Assembly: GCA_035772405.1 (NCBI GenBank)
Contig: JAYKKM010000052.1
Span: forward strand, 526,001 to 590,000
From: Chrysogorgia sp. JL179-B06
Taxonomy: Eukaryota > Cnidaria > Anthozoa > Scleralcyonacea > Chrysogorgiidae
Length of the DNA stretch: 64,000 nt
Direction of reading: 5' to 3'
The position numbers and the translations under genes were made by a program. The notes beneath the pieces are model-generated. The model searched no databases. It saw only the letters and a list, made by a program, of their open reading frames with translations, and was not told the origin of the DNA. Shown here one piece after another: positions 56,003 to 64,000 of this stretch (positions are counted from its first letter, which is position 1; every line of letters starts with the position of its first letter).

Positions 56003-56225
56003 CATGTGAATATTTGTAGTGAACAATATAATATAGGTGGCAATTAACTTAATAGATGCAAGAGACATCAAAAGATGAACAGTTTAAATTTTGTTTTAAT
56101 AGGCTGTAAAAAAAACAAAAAAACAATATGGAAAAGTAATGTAGTATATTGATGACACGTCATATCCGGTTAGCAATGTATATAGGTTGTGATTAATTAT
56201 ATTAAAAGATAGATTATATTCTACA

Positions 56226-56718
56226 ACTCTCTTCATCGTTACCTAACTAAAGTGGATGAAACATTCATTGTCTTCGTCGTCCGCCATGTTGTTAACAACA
56301 AATTGACCTTTTGTTGACCTTGCATCTGACCATGACCTGACCAATTAGAAATAACGATCCAACGTGGAATTACACGCAATTGAGAAAAACACAAATCTAC
56401 GGGAAATAACCTTGATTTTCTGAATCGACTAATTGATGGATGGATGACAACATTTTAAAACCCGATTATTTATGCAAAAACACGCATTTTGAGGGCATGA
56501 AATCTTAGTCTCCATTGGGGTGAAACTATGAAATCAAAATTAATTTTGTCTTGTTTAAATGAACTACGAAAATTATTAGGAATGGTAATTTATAGCTCTT
56601 TCATATCTCGTGTCGTTACAGAGATATTTATATTTGTGTGATATGCAAATGATAACCTATGACGTAAAGATGTTTCTACATTTTTAGAAAATCAAGAAAT
56701 TAAAAATAGTAAATGAAT
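56226..56718. other. No gene seen
   Basis: Short frames only; no recognisable repeat. Confidence 0.3.
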
Positions 56719-57216
56719 TGAAGAAGCATATATCCAATTTAGCGAAAGCTATCACTTCTAATTTGCTGTAAAATTTGAAGACAGCATTCAGATTTATATG
56801 AATAAATTATACTCGGCTGAATTAATTGAGTTTTATGACAAGCCAATCGCATTATAGAATGGATTAAATTAACTATTATCAATCGCTCTAAATTAAGGAT
56901 AATGCATATGGTTAATCTAATGTTAGAACCCAACCCCAACACAACAAAGATCCTAACCCCCCGTGTAGTGGGTTTCCTAACCCTAACCCGCCGCTAAATT
57001 AACCATTATCCTTAATTTAGAGCGATTTGTAAATTAAGGATAATAGTTAATTTAAGGAAGAGATCGGCTGGTCCATTCTATAATGCGATTGGCTTGTCAT
57101 AAAACCCAATTAATTCAGCCGAGTATAATTTATTCATCTAAATCTGAATGTTGTCTTCAAATTTTACAGCAAATTAGAAGTGATAGCTTTCGCTAAATTG
57201 GAAATATGCTTCTTCA
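56719..57216. mobile_element. Inverted repeat, copy of the 2.3-kb family
   Basis: TGAAGAAGCATATATCCAAT ... TATAGAATGG on the left is inverted on the right (CCATTCTATAATGCG ... ATATGCTTCTTCA). Arms about 155 bases. The spacer includes CCTAACCCTAACCCGCC and a second inverse pair (CTCTAAATTAAGGATAAT...). Right arm shares sequence with 2306-2400. Confidence 0.75.
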
Positions 57217-57389
57217 TACCTTTTGTAAAAGATAACCATGGGTGTATGGTGGATTATTAAGCTTGTTAGCTGCTTTTATGCCGACGAATGCTGACATGAA
57301 CAACTCCATGAAGAGCATTGAATATTTATCAATTATTCAGGTCAACAAAGTAGACAAAGGCAATGGAACAATGACCACAAAAATTATCA

Positions 57390-57490
57390 TATCCAAACAC
57401 CCAGAAATTCTGGGTGTCATGTGACCAGCCGATCCCAGGGCCGTTTTCGCCGACCTTCCACCGTGGAGGAAAAATGCCCTGGGAACGGTT
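57390..57490. repeat. Copy of the 2.4-2.5 kb repeat end
   Basis: ACACCCAGAAATTCTGGGTG through CCACCGTGGAGG to CCTGGGAACG; nearly identical to 2419-2515. Confidence 0.75.
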
Positions 57491-57533
57491 AAGATTTCGC
57501 GTGATTTTCGATCCTTGGATAGAATTCCTATGT

Positions 57534-57696
57534 TAAGCCCGTTTTCCACTTCACCATTTCTCTCGCCGCTAGAGAAACATTTCGCCGATGACATAATTTT
57601 TTCCCGTTTTCATTGGTCGACAACTGAGAAAAATGATGTCATTGTGGAAATATTTCGCTAGCGGCGAGCGAAATGGTGAAGTGGAAAACGGGCTTA
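57534..57696. mobile_element. MITE, 163 bp
   Basis: TAAGCCCGTTTTCCACTTCA and complement; inner CATTTCGCC / GGCGAGCG also partly pair. No coding. Confidence 0.85.
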
Positions 57697-58116
57697 AATG
57701 CGGTTTGAATTCACGTTAAATCCGGAATGAAACTGAATCCGAATTCATGTAAACAGCCCTGATAGTATGAAGACTTTGATAAGTTTATTGGTATAGTTTT
57801 GAACTCTTAAACATGCTGTTAAGCCACTAATTACATCTTTGATGTTTTCACTTGTCCGTAAACTAAGGGAGATATTTTTAATCGCATTCCAGCATTTGGA
57901 CTGAAGACTTAGGCGTTCGATGCCGACTCCCTTCATGATTAATTATACTGCTCCCACTGGAGCACTTAAGCCACACGCATCGTGTTCAAAGACAACAAAC
58001 GTTATGCAAATATCTTGTAGTAAAATTATAGTTGTCATAGTGATCTAAAACCAACGACAAGCGGCGAAGAAATAATTTTGCTATACACAGTCATAGACTA
58101 TTTTACTCTGTAAAGC
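57697..58116. promoter_or_regulatory. Upstream region of RSPH1-like gene
   Basis: No frame of note. It must hold the 5' UTR and promoter of the RSPH1-like gene; I see no clear TATA box or X-box at sequence level. Confidence 0.3.
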
Positions 58117-58170
58117 ATGTCTGATGTTGGATCCGAAGATTTTGAAGATGATCCCGCGATCAATATCGGT
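58117..58170 (+). CDS. RSPH1: Radial spoke head 1-like, exon 1
   Basis: ATG at 58117 gives MSDVGSEDFEDDPAINIG, then a strong donor GGT|GTAAGTAT, phase 0. The short acidic start (MSD-x-GSE-x-x-E) is that of animal RSPH1, a radial-spoke head protein needed for ciliary and flagellar beating. Exon 2 continues with DYDGGRN, as in the family. Intron 1 is 4.4 kb and holds four mobile elements. Confidence 0.88.
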
Positions 58171-58534
58171 GTAAGTATATACATGCATCAATGGCATTTG
58201 TAAAATTATTTAAGCCCCGTAAACACGACCAATTTTTTTCTGTTGACAAGTTCATAATTTCCTCGTGCTTATGATACAAATCGTCAAGTGGTTTTCATTG
58301 ACAAGATCCTTGTTCAAATGCTGGTCATGGCAAGCTTTTAAGTAAGGAGACTTGTTCGTGTGTGTACGGTTATCAAGGAAAGCTTGAGAAGAAATATACG
58401 CGGTAGGTCACCGAGCACAGGTTCATTCGCGAGCATTGCTACATAAGAAAATCTATTTTACTGTTCAAACCCGCAGTTCAAACACACCAAGAAAACTATA
58501 GTCAGGAAATAATTGTTCGACGTACACACCGTAA

Positions 58535-58819
58535 TCAATTTATCCCGGGCGTTCTGTGACCCCCTCTCGCAAGCAATCGTCTTCTGGACGATCTTTTTAT
58601 AATAGTATTAAGGTTAGTGTTAGAAAACCATTAGTTGTGGGGGGGGGGGGGGGGGGGGGGGGAGGAGTTAGGATCTAAGTTGTTTTGGGCATGTCCGATC
58701 GTATAATAGCTTTATAATCTCTCATTTCGTCTCACCTCTCGCGGATACTAAAAAAGATCGTCCAGAAGACGTTTGCTTGGGGGGGAGCTAGGGGGCCACA
58801 GAACGCTCGGGATAAATTG
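58535..58819. mobile_element. TIR element, 285 bp, in RSPH1 intron 1
   Basis: CAATTTATCCCGGGCGTTCTGTG and its near-complement, then GTCTTCTGGACGATCTTTTT / complement inside. The centre holds TTAGTGTTAGAAAACC and a run of 24 G (58639-58662), then TTAGGATCTAAGTTGTTTTGG: the inverse of the 33240-33370 repeat. So the C/G runs belong to one repeat family. Confidence 0.78.
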
Positions 58820-59052
58820 ACTACCCGAGCTTGTCAAGAAAGAGTTGGTTCATTTGGGATTTGGGATCATTTGAACTCTGTAAATAATCCAGGTGTAGGA
58901 AGTCGAAGGATATCTGCAGTAGAGTGCACATATCACTGTGATGATGCAGTCCATTTATTTATATTTTTTCATAATTGTCTTATGGGATTTAACGTCTTCT
59001 GTGTTTAAACCTTTAATTTATTGGTCGAAAACTCGTGTATACTCATGCTACC

Positions 59053-59085
59053 TCTCTGACGAAAGTGTTCATTCGAAACGTTAGA
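59053..59085 (+). ncRNA. Hammerhead-like motif
   Basis: TCT, CTGACGA, AAGTG-TT-CATTC, GAAA, C-GTT, AGA. Stem I has three pairs, stem II only weak pairs. Probably a remnant of a PLE end. Confidence 0.4.
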
Positions 59086-59109
59086 CTATTTTATTTTATA
59101 CTACTGGCA

Positions 59110-59640
59110 CGAATTGAAAGATCTTTTGCACACTGGCTAAATTACTCGATGGTTACTACGATCTGCCCGTGCCAAACTACATCACAACGAAACGAGTAAC
59201 TACACGTACATCAACTGGTCTGTGCCTGCAACCTCGTCTTACCAGAACCTTACATTTTAAAAACAGTTACTTTAACCGAATTGTAAATCTCTGGAACTCA
59301 CTTCCTCTCTAGTTAAATCCAGTTTTTCATCCAGCTCTTTCAAGTCAAACACTAATAATTACTTGATTGATACTTTTATTAATTACTTTAATGTAGACGA
59401 CGTTTGGAAATCAACTATTTGTACAAAATGTCACAAACATGTCTCCTTACCTGTCAAATCATCAGTTCACAGATGTTTTTAACTGACTGTAAAACTAATT
59501 TTAAATTTAATTATTTAACTTATAATTTTGGCAGTTTATTTTGTTGGGTCTAGAGCCTGTTATAAACTTGCCACATTGTACTAAATGTTTGTTTTAACAC
59601 TTGCTATTATTTGATATGTACAATGAAAGCAGAATAAATA
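59110..59640 (+). mobile_element. LINE 3' end
   Basis: The + strand codes RINWSVPATSSYQNLTF-like text in one frame; the better frame reads STGLCLQPRLTRTLHFKNSY then FNRIVNLWNSLPL and stops, the conserved C-terminus of CR1/L2-type ORF2. A zinc-like CTKCHKHVSL segment follows near 59418. It ends GCAGAATAAATAAATA near 59630-59642, a LINE tail. Confidence 0.72.
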
Positions 59641-59644
59641 AATA

Positions 59645-60020
59645 TTTCGGCAGTACACCAACCTTTTAGAGTTTTTGATTTGTGTTTCTACACTGCCTAT
59701 GCAGCACAACACTTCTATATCACACTTTTTTTCAAACGTTGGCACACCATTATTCACCCGATCCTAGTTCACGGATATCGATGCGATTTTTGTCCATTTG
59801 TGGGCATCCGACAGTCGGCGAAAGATGGGATGAAAATTAGAGCAGACCTTCGATTTCGACCTTTCGTTTGTCAGAGAGTGATTTTTAGCGCACCTTAGGT
59901 TTCTAAAGTTAAAAATATATACAGCAGCAAATGAACGTCTCTAATCAATGTTCTACTCTAAGCGGAATAAATCGTAAAACGTATAGACTCGTGGACTCGC
60001 CTTCGTCAATTCGAACCAAC
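59645..60020. other. RSPH1 intron 1, no feature seen
   Basis: A 72-codon + frame at 59680-59898 has no known domain. Confidence 0.3.
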
Positions 60021-60590
60021 TTAGGGGCCGATTATATGAGAGTTTTCAGCCCGTTTTTAACTTTAGCCGGGCTGAAAAGTCAGCCCGGCGTCGTGGTCAA
60101 AGTCATGTAAAAACAAATTTGCGATTACATGTATAGTTTCAGCCCGGCAAACCGGGCTTAAATTTCAGCCCGGTTTTACCAACCGGGCTAGGATTTTCAG
60201 CTCAACAAAACGGGCTGAAAAATTCCATATAATCGCAAATCATAATTTTAAACCGGGCTGAAATTATTGGAGCATAAATATCTTCTTTTTCTACCACTCT
60301 TTGTTCTCTTTGAAGATAGGTATGCTGCCAAAATCAAGTTCCTTTTGGCTTCCAACAGCTTGTACGCAATGACTATGCCATTCAGTTGAAAAAGAAGAGC
60401 AAGAAGCACACTGAACTGCGAAAATACGAAAAGAGCCATTTTCTTCATGTTGCGTGGCGCCATTTTGAAAAGATTTCCCGCGAAAAATATGCATTTCAGC
60501 CGGGTTGAAAATTACCATATAATCGATGCAAATTTCAGCCCGGTTAAAGTTACAAACGGGCTGAAAATTCTCATATAATCGGCCCCTTAA
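60021..60590. mobile_element. TIR element with many CAGCCCGG sites
   Basis: TTAGGGGCCGATTATATGAGA at the left, TCTCATATAATCGGCCCCTTAA at the right. CAGCCCG / CGGGCTGA occurs at least twelve times, in both directions, in the outer thirds; the unit ATATAATCG also recurs next to them (60143, 60228, 60520). Probable transposase-binding arrays. The middle (60290-60470) has a minus-strand frame ending in VFSQFSVLLALLFQL-like text, probably spurious. Confidence 0.8.
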
Positions 60591-60599
60591 ATATGTGAT

Positions 60600-61560
60600 T
60601 AACCATGGCGTGTGTGTGCATGCGTGTGTAGGGAGATGCCATCTATAACTCTACCATTCGCCTTAGTCAAAGTAAGGAGTCCGCGACAAATAGCTAGCTG
60701 ATGTCCATGCGAATATGCCGCTGACCATTTCCAATTTTAACGGCCTCTAGCTCAACTTGATACAGTAAACACCCGCTATGAAGAACCTACATTTTTCCAA
60801 ACCAGCCTGGGATAGGTTCTTATATATTTGATATCTAACAAAAAATCAGGGTGTTAGGTTCTTATAAATTGGTTTGTAATTATTTTACCATGCAAAAAAC
60901 TGGCGAAAGACAACTCAATAAACCCACAATTCAGTAACTGATAAACACTTATGTCAATGACATCTCATATCATATATGGATGAAATTAACTAGGCAGTAC
61001 TTTAAGTTTTCTTTGTAGATGATAAGACTAGTAGTATATTATAACAATATTAAGGTACATCTTCCTTAACAACTAGAATTTTGAGATCTATACGTCAACA
61101 TGTAAATGCATTGTACATTATTGTATAAAAGATAAGGAACTGCAACCAGATGTTGGTGTCATCCTCATTCGGGACTTTGCTATACAGAACCTATTTTGAA
61201 TATCAGGCTCAAACAGGTTCTTATTGAGAGGGGCACAAAATCCCTAATTTCAGCCTGAGGTTCTTATAGGTGGAAGGTTCTTCATAGTGGGTATTTACTG
61301 TATGTCACGCGCATGCAATAGTCCATTTAATTCAGACGAATTTAACTCGCGTGCCAAAAATTACGTCCATTTTGAATGCTAGTTTCTGTTTTCTATAAGG
61401 ACACCAAATTTGAAAAGTTAAAGCCGATACTGTAGAATAGTATGATAATTGTTTGTGTAACTATAGGTATATAAAAATAGTAATTAGGTGAGGCTTGTAT
61501 TCAAATGCTATGATTTAAGAAAGTTAGTTAATAAACTCAACAACAGACACTCAACAAATT
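60600..61560. mobile_element. Possible degraded element, TACAGTAAACACCCGCTATGAAG
   Basis: CAGTAAACACCCGCTATGAAG (60763) inverts CTTCATAGTGGGTATTTACTG (61281). GGTTCTTATA words recur between (60816, 60859, 61216, 61261). So 60763-61301 is a TIR element of about 540 bp. Confidence 0.7.
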
Positions 61561-62017
61561 CTATTGTATTATTTGGAAGAACTTTTAAAATGATAAAGTA
61601 ACTTCTTTTGAAGACACTCGTTTCTTTGCTTTCTTTTTGAGATATACCAGTTTGTTTGATATGCAAATATCTGGAATTTCGTCACACATGCATAATGAGT
61701 TATCAAGAATGTTATATATCTTTGCGGGTCATGAAATAAAAACACTAAAGTGTGAATAACACGTGTGTGCGTTTTCTCCCACAACACCAAACTTCTTGAT
61801 TTTAAAGGATTTCGTTCGAGAATGAAAGAGATATACACATTTCTCCAATAAGTCATTATGCATGTGTGACGAAATTCCAGACATTTGCATATCAAACAAA
61901 CTGATATATCTAAAAAAGAAAGCAAAGAAACGAAAATCTTCAAAAGAAGTTACTTTATCATTTTAAAAGTTCTACCAAACAAGAAAATAAAATATTTTGA
62001 GGTTATGGGCACTTTAA
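61561..62017. mobile_element. TTAAAGTGC-type element, copy 1
   Basis: Inverted arms of about 115 bases, for example AACTTTTAAAATGATAAAGT and complement, and CTCGTTTCTTTGCTTTCTTT and complement. Ends GGGCACTTTAAA. Copy 2 is at 63483-63965. Confidence 0.82.
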
Positions 62018-62616
62018 ATACCTTGTATGGATGGCGGCTCATGCAATATGGATTACCGTCGACGACCGATTTTACCATATACCGAGATAGAAAGCTCCCC
62101 AACGGCCTAAGCCATCTATTTCGGGAAAGAATTGTCAAAAACCTGTAAAGGGAACTTCAAGTGTTTACTTGTGGAATTTTCTGAGATGATTCCACATACT
62201 TGTTTGTTCGAGATGGACTAAAATATTTTGATTCATCTATTTTAATGAAATAATAGTGGGTGCGTTCTGCATTTGAGAAGCTATTCCTTGATTATAATCG
62301 CAATATGAATAGTAGAGAAATTTTTCTAGTTTATGCTCTAGTTTATGATATATAATATGTATGTGACGAATTAGAATTTTCTCTAGATTTCTATCACCAT
62401 GCATTATTTGTCTTATTACCACGTTTCCAAAATTACTCACTTTTCACCAATGCCGTACATTGGCAACAATTTTATGAAACAAATTATTTTTTAATTGCTA
62501 AGTCTCCCAACAAGATCCTGAAGATAGATGTCTGTAATGTTAAAAGAGAACAAAATAGTTTTCGTTATAAGACCACCTTAAACTGACACTGCGTTCTGCA
62601 TATAATATTCTTACAG

Positions 62617-62818
62617 GATTACGACGGCGGACGTAATAACAACGATGAACGCCATGGCCTAGGAAAGGCTTCGTATTCCAACGGTGATACATACGAAGGA
62701 AGCTACGAGGTTGGAAAACGGCACGGCACTGGCACTTATCGTTTTAAAAATTCTGGCAAGTACGTCGGAGAATACTCCAGAGGATATAAGCATGGTCAAG
62801 GCACGTTTTGGTATCCAG
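62617..62818 (+). CDS. RSPH1: Radial spoke head 1-like, exon 2
   Basis: TTACAG acceptor, CCAG|GTATGT donor (phase 1). Codes [20 protein letters not shown] then [19 protein letters not shown] and [20 protein letters not shown]. These are MORN repeats (YEGxYxxGKRHGxG), about three in the exon. MORN repeats form the spoke-head contacts in RSPH1. Confidence 0.93.
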
Positions 62819-63025
62819 GTATGTACTGTAGGTTTTCATAAAATAACAAAGGTCGTACGCACGCTCTGATTGGATGAGCCTCATCTCTGCGCGACCAGTT
62901 GCTGTGCGTGTAATACCCTCAAGCGTGATCAGTTAGGTTCGGATTCTGGAGCGGGCAACTAAATCAGTCCAATGTGCCTCAATTAGTGTCTGGCACTCTT
63001 GTTTAATATTTTGTTGATCTTTTAG

Positions 63026-63184
63026 ACGGTTCCCGCTATGAGGGAGGATGGGTTGACAATCAAAGGAATGGTTTTGGCGTTTATTATTACACAAATGGTG
63101 ATTTTTATGAAGGAGACTGGTACGAACACCAGAGGCATGGACATGGAGCATACACATATAGCAGCACTGGAGCCAAATTTAAAG
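63026..63184 (+). CDS. RSPH1: Radial spoke head 1-like, exon 3
   Basis: TTTTAG acceptor in phase with exon 2. Codes DGSRYEGGWVDNQRNGFGVY, YYTNGDFYEGDWYEHQRHGH then GAYTYSSTGAKFKG: two more MORN repeats and a third beginning. The donor is AAAG|GTTAAT, a weak site, but the next MORN repeat must come from an exon outside the window. The gene is truncated by the window edge after about 138 of some 300 residues. Confidence 0.88.
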
Positions 63185-63193
63185 GTTAATCAC

Positions 63194-63230
63194 AACAACA
63201 ACAATAATAATAATAATAATAATATAATTG
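63194..63230. repeat. (CAA)n/(TAA)n microsatellite
   Basis: CAACAACAACAATAATAATAATAATAAT follows exon 3 by a few bases. Confidence 0.85.
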
Positions 63231-63482
63231 ATACAGGTTAACTTTGGTTCAGTAATAAAATTACTGTTATCAATCAATATAAATAACACTAATTTACCGT
63301 AAAGTTAATACTAGCTACAAAGTTAGTTAAAAGGTCAACGTTGAAAAATTAGTTGCAGATTGTTCTTCCATTGATGGCGAAGAGTATTGTTGATTTGCTG
63401 AGGTTTTAAGAGGAATTTACTTCGACTTCTTCTTATTACAACATTTCAATAACTGATTTGGTACTTGAAATGATTTTATCAC

Positions 63483-63965
63483 TTAAAGTGCACCTGACAT
63501 CAAAATTTTTTATTGTCTTATTTGGAAGAACTTTTAAAATGATAAAGTAACTTCTTTTGAAGATTTTCGTTTCTTCGCTTTCTTTTGGAGATATATCAGT
63601 TTGTTTGATATGCAAATGTCCGGAATTTACGTCACACATGCAAATGAGTTATTAGAGAATGTTATATATCTTTGCCTTCATCAAATGAAAACACTAAAGT
63701 GTGAATAACACGTGTGCGTGTTTCTCCCACAACACCAAACTTCTTGATTTTAAAAGATTTCGTTCGAGAATGAAGAGATACACACATTTCTCCAGTAAGT
63801 CATTATGCATGTGTGACGTAAATTCCGTACATTTGCATATCAAACAAAGTGATATATCTCCAAAAGAAAGCGAAGAAACGAAAATCTTCAAAAGAAGTTA
63901 CTTTATCATTTTAAAAGTTCTTCCAAATAAGACAATAAAAAATTTTGATGTCAGGTGCACTTTAA
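63483..63965. mobile_element. TTAAAGTGC-type element, copy 2 (complete)
   Basis: TTAAAGTGCACCTGACATCA at the left and its complement at the right, arms about 130 bases, 483 bp in all. Nearly the same as copy 1 inside. It sits in the intron after exon 3. Confidence 0.87.
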
Positions 63966-64000
63966 CAAGCCAGCCCAAGCCGACCTGCGTTTAAATAATT

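Larger units (their letters stand above)
54418..56225 (+). mobile_element. Internally deleted Ty3/gypsy element
   Basis: A 55-bp direct repeat (TAGCAATGTATATAG ... ATATTCTACA) at 54418-54472 and 56171-56225 differs at one base. The right copy extends left to TGTAGTATATTGATG (56140), giving an 86-bp LTR; the left LTR is 5'-truncated. TGGCGACTAGG right after the left LTR fits a gypsy PBS, and GGAAAAGTAA before the right LTR a PPT. Between them lie only gag and integrase pieces. It lies next to the truncated end of the BEL/Pao element. Confidence 0.78.

Overview
The window is nuclear DNA of an invertebrate animal. It has split genes with GT-AG introns, a radial-spoke gene (motile cilia), an animal-type cytochrome P450, and a dense mix of hAT, Ty3/gypsy, BEL/Pao, LINE and Penelope-like (PLE) elements, MITEs, tRNA-like repeats and long TA arrays. 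The sequence is AT-rich. The repeat mix (PLEs with GIY-YIG domains, hammerhead retrozymes, a degenerate 'LTGCDTTS' repeat-gene) fits a cnidarian best, but the phylum is inferred and not proven.

Three host genes can be supported. (1) A deoxynucleoside kinase gene on the + strand, seven exons from 21925 to 50061. The seven exons join in phase to 822 nt (273 aa) with P-loop, DRS and LID motifs. (2) A single-exon CYP46-like cytochrome P450 (505 aa, - strand, 46673-48190) that lies wholly inside the last intron of the kinase gene. (3) The first three exons of a radial spoke head 1 (RSPH1-like) MORN-repeat gene, + strand from 58117, running off the right edge.

Layout: 1-4.9 kb, short-motif repeats, a hAT transposase relic and an unidentified broken coding stretch. 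4.9-10.6 kb, a cluster of long (TA)n arrays alternating with mobile modules: a three-unit tandem repeat carrying hammerhead ribozymes (a retrozyme array), tRNA-like modules, a Penelope-like GIY-YIG element with its own hammerhead, and several large palindromes, two of which carry hammerhead sequences. 11.5-16.1 kb, a decayed Ty3/gypsy element (- strand) with PBS, PPT, and a LINE tail inserted in it. 16-21 kb, no gene, but two large inverted repeats. 21.9-50.1 kb, the kinase gene, whose introns hold hAT elements, MITEs, LINE pieces, a PLE fragment, a second retrozyme (17 bp past a splice donor) and the nested P450. 50-57 kb, MITEs, a THAP-type fragment, a decayed BEL/Pao element and an internally deleted gypsy element. 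58-64 kb, RSPH1 with TIR elements in its introns.

The most interesting material is the set of hammerhead-ribozyme sequences. At least three are complete with all conserved core positions or nearly so (7839-7897, 8716-8755 and its mirror 8163-8202, 32888-32929). Two more sit in the tandem retrozyme array (5472-5512, 5695-5736). Several degenerate relatives occur with PLE-like repeats. Known biology links hammerheads to PLEs and to small non-autonomous retrozymes; here both occur together within a TA-microsatellite landing zone.
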